DNA of 64,000 nt from JASGIT01 sp047601665. Lineage in GTDB: Bacteria; Pseudomonadota; Gammaproteobacteria; Burkholderiales; Burkholderiaceae_C. The DNA is taken from the NCBI GenBank assembly GCA_047601665.1, contig JASGIT010000001.1:3596001-3660000 (forward strand), in the 5' to 3' direction. Under the pieces are notes generated by a model. It made no database searches, was not told where the DNA came from, and worked only from the letters and a program-made list of their open reading frames with translations. Made by a program: the position numbers and the translations under genes. Of this stretch, positions 18,904 to 27,909 are shown piece by piece; position 1 is the stretch's first letter; the number at the start of each line of letters is the position of its first letter.

Positions 18904-20067
18904 ATGAAAATCTTCTGGTTCATCCCCACCCACGGCGACAGCCGGTATCTCGGCACCGCCGAAGGCGGCCGCGCCATCAGCCACGACTACCTCAAGCAAG
19001 TCGCCCAGGCGGCCGACAGCCTCGGCTACGAAGGCGTGCTCATCCCCACGGGCCGCTCGTGCGAAGACCCGTGGGTGGTGGCCGCGAGCCTGCTGCCCGT
19101 CACGCAGCGCCTCAAATTCCTGGTGGCGGTGCGCCCCGGCCTGCACCAGCCCAGCCTGGCGGCGCGCATGGCGGCCACGTTCGACCGGCTCTCGGGCGGG
19201 CGGCTGCTGGTCAACCTGGTAACGGGCGGCGACCGCGCCGAGCTGGAGGGCGACGGCGTGTTCCTCGACCACGCGCAGCGCTACGAACAGTCGGCGGAGT
19301 TCATCCGCATCTGGCGCGAAATCCTGGCGCGCAGCCACGAGGGCAAGTCCTTTGATTTCGAGGGCGAACACCTCACGGTGAAGGGCGCCAAGCTGCTGTT
19401 CCCGCCCGTGCAGAACCCGTACCCGCCGGTGTATTTCGGCGGTTCGTCCGACGCGGCGCACGACCTGGCCGCCGAGCAGGCCGACGTGTACCTGAGCTGG
19501 GGCGAGCCGCCCGCCGAGGTGGCGAAAAAAGTGGCCGACGTGCGCGAGCGCGCCGCGCGCCATGGGCGGCAGTTGCGCTACGGCGTGCGCCTGCACGTGA
19601 TCGTGCGCGAGACCGATGACGAAGCCTGGGCCGCCGCCGACCGCCTCATCAGCCGCCTGAGCGACGACACCGTCATCCAGGCCCAGGCCGCCTTCGCGCG
19701 CATGGACTCCGAGGGCCAGCGCCGCATGGCGGCCTTGCACCAGGGCGGCTCCAGACGCACCCGCGCCGACCTGGAGATCAGCCCCAACCTCTGGGCCGGC
19801 GTGGGCCTGGTGCGCGGCGGCGCGGGCACGGCCCTGGTGGGCAGCCCGCAGACCGTGGCCGAGCGGCTGCGCGAATACGCCGACCTGGGCGTGGAGACCT
19901 TCGTGCTCTCGGGTTACCCGCATCTGGAAGAAGCCTACCGGTTCGCCGAACTGGTCTTTCCGCTGCTGCCCGTGTCGGTGCGCGAGAAGCTGGCGGGCGG
20001 CAACCCCGGCGGGCCGTTCGGCGAAACCGTGGCCAATCTGTTCGTGCCGCGCGCGTCGCAGAGTTGA
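18904..20067 (+). CDS. ssuD: FMNH2-dependent alkanesulfonate monooxygenase
   Basis: A 387-residue luciferase-like flavin monooxygenase that releases sulfite from alkanesulfonates using FMNH2 from SsuE. It begins KIFWFIPTHGDSRYLGTAEG as the family does. It also has ALLIPTGRSCEDPW-like VLIPTGRSCEDPWVV, VAVRPGLHQPSLAARM, VNLVTGGDRAELEGDG and YFGGSSDAAHDLAAEQ. I start at the ATG at 18904, six codons inside the longest frame, because the conserved N-terminus begins there. It is the enzyme of the operon. Confidence 0.95.
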   Translation: MKIFWFIPTHGDSRYLGTAEGGRAISHDYLKQVAQAADSLGYEGVLIPTGRSCEDPWVVAASLLPVTQRLKFLVAVRPGLHQPSLAARMAATFDRLSGGRLLVNLVTGGDRAELEGDGVFLDHAQRYEQSAEFIRIWREILARSHEGKSFDFEGEHLTVKGAKLLFPPVQNPYPPVYFGGSSDAAHDLAAEQADVYLSWGEPPAEVAKKVADVRERAARHGRQLRYGVRLHVIVRETDDEAWAAADRLISRLSDDTVIQAQAAFARMDSEGQRRMAALHQGGSRRTRADLEISPNLWAGVGLVRGGAGTALVGSPQTVAERLREYADLGVETFVLSGYPHLEEAYRFAELVFPLLPVSVREKLAGGNPGGPFGETVANLFVPRASQS

Positions 20068-20079
20068 AAGGAAATGGCC

Positions 20080-20922
20080 ATGACCGTTCGTGAACTCGAC
20101 ATCGGCAGCATTGCCGTCACGCCGCAGGAGCCCGGCGCGCTGGCGGGCCTGGCCCGCTTCGCCGCCAGCGTGGGCCAGCGCCTGCTGCCCTGGGCCGTGC
20201 CGCTGCTGCTCATTGCCGCGTGGCAGGCGGCCTCGTCGCAGGGCTGGCTCTCCACCCGGGTGCTACCCGCGCCCGCCAGCGTGGCCCAGGCCGCGTGGGC
20301 GCTGGCCGCGTCGGGCGAACTGTGGACGCATGTGAAGGTCAGCGCGGGCCGCGCGCTCACCGGGCTGGCGATCGGCGGCACGCTCGGGCTCGCGCTGGGC
20401 CTGCTCACCGGCTCGCTGCGCGTGGCCGAGACGCTGCTCGACTCCACCGTGCAGATGGTGCGCAACATCCCCGCGCTGGCGCTGATTCCGCTGGTCATCC
20501 TGTGGTTCGGCATCGGCGAAGGGGCCAAGCTGTTCCTGATCAGCGTGGCGGTGTTCTTCCCCATCTACCTCAACACCTTCCACGGCATCCGCAACGTGGA
20601 CCCGGGGCTGATCGAAATGGGGCGCACCTACGGCCTCACGCGCTGGCAGCTGTACCGGCAGGTGGTCCTGCCGGGCGCGCTGTCGTCCATCCTGGTGGGG
20701 CTGCGCTTCGCGCTGGGGCTGATGTGGGTGATCCTCATCGTGGCGGAGACGATTTCGGCGCAGTCCGGCATCGGCTACCTGACCATGAACGCGCGCGAAT
20801 TCCTGCAGACCGACGTGGTGCTGGTCGGCATCCTGCTCTACGCGCTGCTGGGCAAGCTCGGCGACGCGGCCGCCCGCGCGCTGGAGCGCTACTGGCTGCG
20901 CTGGCACCCCGGCTACCAGTAA
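20080..20922 (+). CDS. ssuC: Aliphatic sulfonate ABC transporter permease
   Basis: About 280 residues with five to six transmembrane segments and the importer coupling motif EMGRTYGLTRWQLYRQVVLPGALSSILVGLRFALG. I prefer the ATG at 20080 to the one 6 bp upstream because an AAAGGAA Shine-Dalgarno is then at normal spacing. It forms the membrane channel of SsuABC with the downstream ATPase. A hairpin repeat separates it from ssuB. Confidence 0.92.
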   Translation: MTVRELDIGSIAVTPQEPGALAGLARFAASVGQRLLPWAVPLLLIAAWQAASSQGWLSTRVLPAPASVAQAAWALAASGELWTHVKVSAGRALTGLAIGGTLGLALGLLTGSLRVAETLLDSTVQMVRNIPALALIPLVILWFGIGEGAKLFLISVAVFFPIYLNTFHGIRNVDPGLIEMGRTYGLTRWQLYRQVVLPGALSSILVGLRFALGLMWVILIVAETISAQSGIGYLTMNAREFLQTDVVLVGILLYALLGKLGDAAARALERYWLRWHPGYQ

Positions 20923-20925
20923 AAA

Positions 20926-20977
20926 ACTATCAATTCAGTAGCTGCTAGCGCTTGCTACATAAGGGCTGGAGGCCATT

Positions 20978-20988
<11 letters not shown>
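20926..20988 (+). repeat. Intergenic hairpin repeat, copy 4 (supplies the ssuB start region)
   Basis: AGTAGCTGCTAGCGCTTG, CTACATAAGGGCTGGAGGCCATTTTGACT. Its GGAGG (20968-20972) lies 5 nt before the TTG at 20978 used here as the ssuB start, so the repeat appears to act as ribosome-binding site and start codon. Confidence 0.8.
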
Positions 20989-21790
<802 letters not shown>

Positions 21791-21826
21791 TTGATTTGTG
21801 AACTACTCAACCTGAAAGGAAAAACC

Positions 21827-22042
21827 ATGTCCATCCAAGCCATCAACGTGCGCAACCAGTTCAAAGGCAAGGTGCGCGAAATCATCCGCGGCGACGTCGT
21901 CTCCGAGGTCGATGTGGAGACGCCCTGGGGCATCGTCACTTCCGTCATCACCACCCGCTCGGTGGACGAACTGGCGTTGGCGGTGGGCTCCGACGTGGTG
22001 GCGCTCGTCAAGTCCACCGAGGTATCGATCGCAAAACTCTAA
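21827..22042 (+). CDS. Molbindin-like TOBE-domain protein
   Basis: A 71-residue single TOBE (Mop) domain: SIQAINVRNQFKGKVREIIR, GDVVSEVDVETPWGIVTSVITTRSVDEL, GSDVVALVKSTEVSIAKL. Such molbindins bind molybdate oligomerically and buffer it in the cytoplasm (family knowledge). The ATG at 21827 has a GAAAGGA Shine-Dalgarno. It follows ssuB by 36 bp. Sulfate and molybdate oxyanions are chemically similar, which may explain its place in a sulfur operon. Confidence 0.88.
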   Translation: MSIQAINVRNQFKGKVREIIRGDVVSEVDVETPWGIVTSVITTRSVDELALAVGSDVVALVKSTEVSIAKL

Positions 22043-22101
22043 AGTTCGGGGCGTTTCTGCCGATGGAGTGAGCAAGCACCACCACACCCAAGAGCCGCAC
22101 C

Positions 22102-22374
22102 ATGCAAACCCTGGCAGAAACCCCCACCGAGGCCCCCGTGCCGCAGACGGCAGGCAGCGCGCCGGAGGGCAAGATCTTCCGAATGCCGCTGTACCGCCCC
22201 GGCACGCGCGTGCGCATGGCGGGCCGCAACGAAACGGTGAGCCACATCGTGGTGCGGCGCTACTTCCTCTCGGTCCACCTCGTGGGCCGCGAGGCGCCCG
22301 TGCGGCCCGACGAGATCGAACTCGCGTCCACGGTGTTCTCCACCGCGCGCAAGCCCGATCCGCTGCTGTATTAA
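22102..22374 (+). CDS. Small protein of unknown function, end of sulfonate operon
   Basis: A 90-residue protein I do not recognise. It has a low-complexity N-terminus (about 25 residues rich in Thr, Pro and Ala) and then a compact basic part: KIFRMPLYRPGTRVRMAGRN, ETVSHIVVRRYFLSVHLVGR and PVRPDEIELASTVF. That last part looks like a small beta-barrel. There is no signal peptide or membrane segment. It follows the molbindin gene by 59 bp, and its stop overlaps the stop of the convergent psd gene. Confidence 0.65.
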   Translation: MQTLAETPTEAPVPQTAGSAPEGKIFRMPLYRPGTRVRMAGRNETVSHIVVRRYFLSVHLVGREAPVRPDEIELASTVFSTARKPDPLLY

Positions 22375-23219
22375 CCGGCGAAATTCCCCATGCTCTGCCC
22401 CAGCCGCACGGGCGTGGCAGGCCCCCATGCCGCATTGAAGCGCAGCGGCCCGGCGGGGAAAAGCAGCACTACGGTGGAGCCGAGCAGAAAGCGGCCCATC
22501 TCCTCGCCCTGGCGCAGCGTGACGTCTTTATCGGCATAGTCCCAGGCGCGCAGCTGCCCGGTACGCGGCGGGTTCACCTGCCCGTGCCACACGGTCGCCA
22601 TGCTGCCCACGATGGTGGCGCCCACCAGCACCATCACGAAGGGCCCGGCGTCGGACTCGAACACGCACACCACGCGCTCATTGCGCGCGAACAGCCCCGG
22701 CACGCCGCGCGCCGTGGTCGGGTTGACGGAGAACAGCTCCCCCGGCACATACACCATGCGCGCAAGCCGCCCCGCGCAGGGCATGTGGATGCGGTGATAG
22801 TCGCGCGGGCTCAGGTAGATGGTGGCGAAATGGCCGTTCTCGAAGCGCTTCGCCAACGCGGCATCGCCGCCCAGCAGGGCCGTGGTGGAGTAGTGGTGGC
22901 CCTTGGCCTGGAAAATCTGGTCGCGCTCGATGGGGCCCAACTGGCTCACCGCGCCATCCACCGGGCAGATCAAATCCGCCGCCGCCAAAGGCCGGATGCC
23001 GGGCCGCAGAGCGCGCGTGAAGAACTCGTTGAACGTGGCATAGGCCGCGGGGTCGGGGTTGGCGGCTTCGGCCATGTCCACGCCGTAGCGGGCGATGAAG
23101 CGGCGAATCACCGCCGTCGTCCATGCTCCCCCGCGCGCATGGGCCAGGCGGCCCATCAGGGCGGTAAGGGCCTGCTTGGGCAGCAGGTACTGGGGGAGTA
23201 CGGCAAGGCGGTCGTTCAT
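22371..23219 (-). CDS. psd: Phosphatidylserine decarboxylase proenzyme
   Basis: A 282-residue membrane-associated enzyme making phosphatidylethanolamine. The self-cleavage site LGST (in GRFLLGSTVVLLFP) yields the pyruvoyl group. The conserved PVDGAVSQLG, YLSPRDYHRIHMPCAG and FARNERVVCVF blocks are all intact. The length fits the type found in proteobacteria. It follows a tRNA-Pro gene and a strong terminator on the same strand. Confidence 0.94.
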   Translation of the reverse strand: MNDRLAVLPQYLLPKQALTALMGRLAHARGGAWTTAVIRRFIARYGVDMAEAANPDPAAYATFNEFFTRALRPGIRPLAAADLICPVDGAVSQLGPIERDQIFQAKGHHYSTTALLGGDAALAKRFENGHFATIYLSPRDYHRIHMPCAGRLARMVYVPGELFSVNPTTARGVPGLFARNERVVCVFESDAGPFVMVLVGATIVGSMATVWHGQVNPPRTGQLRAWDYADKDVTLRQGEEMGRFLLGSTVVLLFPAGPLRFNAAWGPATPVRLGQSMGNFAG

Positions 23220-23226
23220 GGGTCCG

Positions 23227-23260
23227 AAAAAAAGGGGTTAGGCCCTGCGGTCTAACCCCT
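23227..23260 (-). terminator. Rho-independent terminator after tRNA-Pro
   Basis: On the minus strand AGGGGTTAG, a 10 nt loop and CTAACCCCT are followed by a run of T. The 9 bp stem is perfect. It lies between the tRNA gene and psd and would end the tRNA transcript. Confidence 0.85.
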
Positions 23261-23268
23261 GTTGATGA

Positions 23269-23345
23269 TGGTCGGAGCGGCGGGATTCGAACTCGCGACC
23301 CTCTGCTCCCAAAGCAGATGCGCTACCAGGCTGCGCTACGCTCCG
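23269..23345 (-). tRNA. tRNA-Pro (anticodon TGG)
   Basis: A full cloverleaf can be drawn on the minus strand. The acceptor stem is CGGAGCG/CGCTCCG and the D arm contains AGCCTGGTAGC. The anticodon stem TCTGC/GCAGA has loop TTTGGGA, so the anticodon is TGG, and the T arm carries GTTCGAATC. The CCA end is encoded (23269-23271). Total length is 77 nt. Confidence 0.95.
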
Positions 23346-23384
23346 ACGGCGCGGATTCTAACCCGCGCAAACTGTGCCGCTGCG

Positions 23385-23639
23385 CTACTTGCGCGAGGGG
23401 GTTGGGCCTGGGCCGCGGCCTGCCAGGTGGCGGAAGGTGATGCGGCCCTTGGTCAGGTCGTAGGGCGACATTTCGAGCGACACCTTGTCGCCCGCCAGAA
23501 TGCGGATGTGGTGCTTGCGCATCTTGCCGCCGGTGTAGGCAATCAGCTGGTGCCCGTTGTCCAGCGTTACGCGGAAGCGCGAGTCAGGCAGGACTTCCGT
23601 GACGGAGCCTTGCATCTCAATCAGTTCTTCTTTAGCCAT
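23385..23639 (-). CDS. infA: Translation initiation factor IF-1
   Basis: An 84-residue S1/OB-fold protein that binds the 30S A site. It reads AKEELIEMQGSVTEVLPDSR, GHQLIAYTGGKMRKHHIRIL and SPYDLTKGRITFRH, which are standard IF-1 blocks. It carries an extra C-terminal tail of about 12 residues (GRGPGPTPSRK) compared with the 72-residue E. coli protein. Betaproteobacteria often encode more than one infA, and this one stands alone rather than in a ribosomal operon. Confidence 0.92.
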   Translation of the reverse strand: MAKEELIEMQGSVTEVLPDSRFRVTLDNGHQLIAYTGGKMRKHHIRILAGDKVSLEMSPYDLTKGRITFRHLAGRGPGPTPSRK

Positions 23640-23680
23640 TTCGATCTTTTCCTGAACCGCGCATTGTAACGCGGACGGCA

Positions 23681-24298
23681 TCAGAAGGTGATGCCGGCAG
23701 GATTTCCGGGCGCCGCGGGGGCTGGCGCGGGCGCGTGGCGGGGCGCCGCTGGAGCGGCGGGCGCCTCGGTGGCGGGCGCTTTTTCCACCACCGCCACCAG
23801 CGGCGTGGCGGGCGGGCGGCGGTAGCCGGGCGGCAGTTGCGACTGCTTGGGGTAGCCCGCCATGTCGAGGTATTGCGTCCACTCGGCGTCGGAAAAGCCC
23901 TGCAGCTGCTGGCCGCCGATGGTGGCGAAGGGCAGGCTGGCCACGCCGGCAATGCGCTGCAGCGCCGCGATGTCTTCGTTGCTGGTCACCGTGCGTTCGG
24001 TGAACGGAATGCCGCGCTGCGTGAGCAGGTTGCGCGCGCTGGCACAGGGCGCGCAGTCGTTGCCGGTGTAGAGCGTGACGGGGAAGCGCGCGGCCACCTG
24101 GCGCAGTTCGTAGGGCAGGGCGTCGTTGGCCGAACCGCCGCCGCTGGCGCGTGCGGGCGCGGCCTGCTGGGCCTGCGCCTCGGTCGGCGGGCGGTCGGAG
24201 AAAGTGACCTTACCGTCCGGCCCGACGATGCGGTAGATCGGCTGGGCCTGCGCGGCGCAGGCGGCGAGGGCGACGATGGACAGCAGGGCCGCGCGCAT
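23681..24298 (-). CDS. Exported glutaredoxin-like protein with DUF4124 domain
   Basis: A 205-residue protein with a signal peptide (ALLSIVALAACAAQAQ). A DUF4124 segment follows (IYRIVGPDGKVTFSDRPP), then a thioredoxin-fold domain with the redox motif CAPC in TGNDCAPCASARNLLTQRG. The cis-Pro region is VASLPFATIGGQQLQGF. The C-terminal 50 residues are Pro/Ala-rich. It probably acts as a periplasmic thiol protein, partner unknown. It precedes prlC by 10 bp in reverse order on the same strand. Confidence 0.83.
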   Translation of the reverse strand: MRAALLSIVALAACAAQAQPIYRIVGPDGKVTFSDRPPTEAQAQQAAPARASGGGSANDALPYELRQVAARFPVTLYTGNDCAPCASARNLLTQRGIPFTERTVTSNEDIAALQRIAGVASLPFATIGGQQLQGFSDAEWTQYLDMAGYPKQSQLPPGYRRPPATPLVAVVEKAPATEAPAAPAAPRHAPAPAPAAPGNPAGITF

Positions 24299-24308
24299 GG
24301 GCGTTTCC

Positions 24309-26342
24309 TTACTCCGCCATGCCCTGGTGGCGCAGCAGCGCGTCCAGGCTCGGTTCGCGGCCCCGGAAGGCTTTGAACGATTCCATCGCGGGGCGGCTGC
24401 CGCCCGCTTCGAGGATGGCTTCGCGGTAGCGGCGGCCCGTGGCGGGGTCGGGTGTACCGTCGGGGCGGGTGGTTTCCTCGAAGGCGGCGTAGGCGTCGGC
24501 GCTGAGCACCTCGGCCCACTTGTAGCTGTAGTAGCCCGCCGCGTAGCCGCCCGCGAAGATGTGGCTGAAGGTGTGGGCGGTGCGGCTGAAGGCGGGCGCG
24601 GGCAGCACGGCGACTTCCCGGCGCACGCTGGCGAGCAGGGGCATGACGTCCTGCGCCGGGTCGTGGTCGGTGTGCAGCAGCATGTCGAACAGCGCGAACT
24701 CGATCTGGCGCAGGGTGCCCATGCCGGACTGGAAGTTCTTGGCCGCGATCATCTTGTCGAACAGCGCACGCGGCAGCGGCTCGCCGGTGTCGACGTGGGC
24801 GGTCATGTGCCTGAGCACTTCCCATTCCCAGCAGAAGTTTTCCATGAACTGGCTGGGCAGCTCCACGGCGTCCCACTCCACGCCGCTGATGCCGGACACG
24901 TCGCGCTCGTTGACCTGCGTGAGCATGTGGTGCAGGCCGTGGCCGAATTCGTGGAACAGGGTGATCACGTCGTCGTGCGTGAGCAGCGGCGGCTTGCCCG
25001 CCGCGCCTTCGGCGAAGTTGCAGACCAGGTGGGCGACCGGGGTTTGCAGGCGACCGGTGTCGGGGCGCAGCCAGCGGGTGCGGGCATCGTCCATCCACGC
25101 GCCGCCGCGCTTGCCGGTGCGGGCGGGCTGGTCGAGGTAGAACTGGCCGACCAGTTGCCCATTGCGCTCGATGCGGTAGAACTCGACGGCGGGGTTCCAC
25201 ACCGGCGCGCTGTCGCGGCGGATGGCGACCTCGAACAGGGTCTCGATGATCTTGAACAGGCCCGCGAGCACCTTGGGCGCGGTGAAGTACTGCTTGACCT
25301 CCTGCTCGCTGAAGGCGTAGCGCGCTTCCTTGAGCTTTTCGCTGATGTAGGACCAGTCCCAGGGCTGCGGGTCGGGCAGGCCCAGCTGCTCGGCGGCGAA
25401 GGCGCGCAGGTCGGCCACGTCCTTTTCGGCGTAGGGCCGCGCGCGGCGGGCCAGGTCGCGCAGGAAGGCGACGACCTCGGCGGGCGACTTCGCCATCTTG
25501 GGCACGAGCGAGACTTCGCCGAAGTTGGCGTAGCCCAGCAGCCCGGCTTCTTCCTTGCGCAGGGCGAGGATGTCTCGGATGTTCTGCGTGTTGTCGAAGC
25601 GCTTGGCATCGCCCTCGGCCTGGTCGGACGCGCGCGTGGCGTAGGCGCGGTACAGGCGCTCGCGCAGCGCGCTGCTGGTGGCGAACTGCATCACCGGCAG
25701 GTAGCTGGGCATCTTGAGCGTGAGCTTGTAGCCGGGCTGGCCGTCGGCCTCGGCGGCGGCGCGGGCGGTGTGCAGCAGGTCGGCGGGCAGGCCGTCCACT
25801 TCGGACTCGGGTGCGTAGCAGGCGAATGCGTCGGTGGCGTCGAGCGCGTTTTCGCTGAATTTCTGGCTCAGCTCGGCCAGCTTTTCCTGGATGTGGGCGA
25901 AGCGCTCCTTGGCCGCGCCTTGCAGTTCCGCGCCCGACAGGACGAAGCCGCGCATGGCGTTGTGCAGCGCCTGGCGCTGCTCGGCGTTGAGCGTGGCGGG
26001 GTCGATCTGCTTGTACTTGGCGTACAGGCGCTCGTCGGAGGACAGGCGCGTCCAGAACTCGGTGACGCGGGGCAGGTCGGCGTTGTAGGCGGCGCGCAGC
26101 TCCGGGGTGTCGGCCACGCTGTTGAGGTGGCTCACGGCGCTCCAGGCGCGGCCCAGTTCCTCGGTGGCCACGTCCAGCGTTTTGGCGATGGCGTGCCAGT
26201 CGGCGGGGAAGTCGGGGGCGGTGACTTTTTCTTGCGCGGCCTGGGCGTTGGCGAGCAGCACGTCGACCGCGGGCGCCACGTCGGCGGGCGTGATGCGGTC
26301 GAACAGGGGCAGGTCGGTGAAGTCGAGGAGAGGATTGCTCAT
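24309..26342 (-). CDS. prlC: Oligopeptidase A (M3 metallopeptidase)
   Basis: A 677-residue cytoplasmic zinc peptidase that degrades signal peptides and other oligopeptides. The zinc motif HEFGH begins at His464 (LFHEFGHGLHHML), with the third ligand in the downstream GVEWDAVELPSQFMENFCWE. The length matches PrlC/OpdA. Its ATG overlaps the folD stop (ATGA), so the two are translationally coupled. Confidence 0.94.
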   Translation of the reverse strand: MSNPLLDFTDLPLFDRITPADVAPAVDVLLANAQAAQEKVTAPDFPADWHAIAKTLDVATEELGRAWSAVSHLNSVADTPELRAAYNADLPRVTEFWTRLSSDERLYAKYKQIDPATLNAEQRQALHNAMRGFVLSGAELQGAAKERFAHIQEKLAELSQKFSENALDATDAFACYAPESEVDGLPADLLHTARAAAEADGQPGYKLTLKMPSYLPVMQFATSSALRERLYRAYATRASDQAEGDAKRFDNTQNIRDILALRKEEAGLLGYANFGEVSLVPKMAKSPAEVVAFLRDLARRARPYAEKDVADLRAFAAEQLGLPDPQPWDWSYISEKLKEARYAFSEQEVKQYFTAPKVLAGLFKIIETLFEVAIRRDSAPVWNPAVEFYRIERNGQLVGQFYLDQPARTGKRGGAWMDDARTRWLRPDTGRLQTPVAHLVCNFAEGAAGKPPLLTHDDVITLFHEFGHGLHHMLTQVNERDVSGISGVEWDAVELPSQFMENFCWEWEVLRHMTAHVDTGEPLPRALFDKMIAAKNFQSGMGTLRQIEFALFDMLLHTDHDPAQDVMPLLASVRREVAVLPAPAFSRTAHTFSHIFAGGYAAGYYSYKWAEVLSADAYAAFEETTRPDGTPDPATGRRYREAILEAGGSRPAMESFKAFRGREPSLDALLRHQGMAE

Positions 26343-27190
26343 GCGGCGGTGCGTTCTGCTGCTTCCAGGGTGTTGACGAGGAGCATCGTAATGGTCATGG
26401 GCCCCACGCCTCCGGGCACCGGGGTGATGTGGCTGGCGACGGTTTTCACGCCGTCGAAATCCACGTCGCCGCAGAGCTTGCCTTCGCCGTTGCGGTTCAT
26501 GCCCACGTCGAGCACGACCGCGCCGGGCTTGACCATGTCGGCGGTGAGCACGTTGCGCTTGCCCACCGCCGCCACGATCACGTCGGCCTGCAGGGTCTGC
26601 GCCTTGAGGTCGGGGGTGCGTGAGTGGCAGATGGTGACGGTGGCGTCCTTCTGCAAGAGCATCAGCGCCATGGGTTTGCCCACGATGTTGCTGCGGCCGA
26701 TGATCACGGCGTGCTTTCCGCGCAGGTCGTAGCCGATGCTCTCCAGCATCTTCATGCAGCCGTGCGGCGTGCAGGGCCAGAAGCCGGGCAGGCCGGTCAT
26801 GAGCGCGCCCGCGCTGGCGACGTGGAAGCCGTCCACGTCCTTGGCGGGCGCGATGGCTTCGATGACCTTTTGCGCGTCGATGTGCTTGGGCAGGGGCAGC
26901 TGGACGAGGATGCCGTGGATGGCCGGGTCGTTGTTCAGCGCCTCGACGCGCGCGAGCAGCGCGGCCTCGGTCAGGTCCGCCGGGTAGCGCTCCAGCACCG
27001 AGTGCAGGCCGCTGTCTTCGCAGGCCTTGACCTTGTTGCGCACGTAGACCTGGCTGGCCGGGTCGTCGCCCACCAGCACCACGGCCAGGCCGGGGGTGAC
27101 GCCGCGCGCCTTCAGCGCGGCGGCGCGTTGCGCCACGTCGGCGCGCAGTTGGCGGGAGAGGGCGTTGCCGTCGATCAGTTGGGCGGTCAT
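26339..27190 (-). CDS. folD: Methylenetetrahydrofolate dehydrogenase/cyclohydrolase
   Basis: A 283-residue bifunctional enzyme interconverting 5,10-methylene-THF and 10-formyl-THF. Signatures seen are VGDDPASQVYVRNKVKACED (catalytic Lys), VQLPLPKHIDAQKVIEAI with PAKDVDGFH, and the NADP motif IIGRSNIVGKPMA. The C-terminal TPVPGGVGPMTITMLL is intact. A hairpin repeat sits just upstream of the start. Confidence 0.96.
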   Translation of the reverse strand: MTAQLIDGNALSRQLRADVAQRAAALKARGVTPGLAVVLVGDDPASQVYVRNKVKACEDSGLHSVLERYPADLTEAALLARVEALNNDPAIHGILVQLPLPKHIDAQKVIEAIAPAKDVDGFHVASAGALMTGLPGFWPCTPHGCMKMLESIGYDLRGKHAVIIGRSNIVGKPMALMLLQKDATVTICHSRTPDLKAQTLQADVIVAAVGKRNVLTADMVKPGAVVLDVGMNRNGEGKLCGDVDFDGVKTVASHITPVPGGVGPMTITMLLVNTLEAAERTAA

Positions 27191-27209
27191 GGCGGGAGTT
27201 TGAATAAAA

Positions 27210-27255
27210 ATGGCTTCCAGCGCTTATCCATCAAGCGCTGGAAGCTATCAAAATA
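27210..27255 (-). repeat. Intergenic hairpin repeat, copy 5
   Basis: On the minus strand GATAGCTTCCAGCGCTTG, ATGGAT, AAGCGCTGGAAGCCATTT. The arms TTCCAGCGCTT and AAGCGCTGGAA pair perfectly, one of the longest stems in the family here. It lies between the FixJ-type regulator stop and the folD start. Confidence 0.85.
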
Positions 27256-27270
27256 GGAGTGCTGTGGTGC

Positions 27271-27897
27271 TCAGGCCTTGGCGGGCGTCTGGCCCAGCGC
27301 GATCTTGAGCAGATCGGCCACGGTGTTGGCGTTGAGCTTTTCCATGATGTTGGCGCGGTGCGCCTCCACGGTCTTGATGCTGATGCCCAGGTCGTCGGCG
27401 ATCTGCTTGTTCAGGCGGCCGGCGACGATGCGCTCCAGCACCTGCGCCTCGCGGCCCGTGAGTTTGGACAGCAGCGCGTCGCGGCTCGCGGCCTGCTGGT
27501 GGCCCGCGAAGGCTTCGCGCGCGCGGTCGAGCATCTGTTCGACCAGGCCGAGCAGCTCGTCTTCGTTGAAGGGTTTCTGGATGAAGTCCAGCGCGCCCTT
27601 CTTCATGGTGTTGACGGCCATGGGCACGTCGCCGTGGCCGGTGATGAAGACGATGGGTAGGGGGGACTTGCGTTCGAGCAGGCGGTCCTGCAGTTCCAGC
27701 CCGGTCATGCCGCCCATGCGGATGTCCACCAGCAGGCAGGCGACTTCGCGCGCGTCGTAGCGCGAAAGGAAGGATTCGGCGGAATCGAAACAGCGCACCC
27801 GGTAGTCCTTGCCCTCCAGCAGCCATTGCAGGGAGTCACGGACGGCCTCGTCGTCGTCCACCACGTAAACAGTGCCTCGTTTCGGAATCAGGCTCAT
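27271..27897 (-). CDS. FixJ/NarL-type response regulator
   Basis: A 208-residue regulator. The receiver domain has VYVVDDDEAVRDSL, phospho-acceptor Asp58 (LLVDIRMGGMTGLE), Thr in FITGHGDVPMAV and Lys in FIQKPF. The LuxR-type helix-turn-helix is LTGREAQVLERIVAG with NKQIADDLGISIKTVEAHRA. The kinase gene ends 12 bp upstream on the same strand, so they form a pair. The divergent aceE operon is the obvious candidate target, by position only. Confidence 0.9.
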   Translation of the reverse strand: MSLIPKRGTVYVVDDDEAVRDSLQWLLEGKDYRVRCFDSAESFLSRYDAREVACLLVDIRMGGMTGLELQDRLLERKSPLPIVFITGHGDVPMAVNTMKKGALDFIQKPFNEDELLGLVEQMLDRAREAFAGHQQAASRDALLSKLTGREAQVLERIVAGRLNKQIADDLGISIKTVEAHRANIMEKLNANTVADLLKIALGQTPAKA

Positions 27898-27909
27898 GCA
27901 GTTGTGTCC

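Noticed and set aside
24276..26732. A plus-strand open frame of over 800 codons opposite prlC and folD
   Set aside because: It is the antisense shadow of two well-matched genes in GC-rich DNA, has a composition of Arg/Gly/His/Val with no recognisable domain, and crosses the prlC-folD junction.
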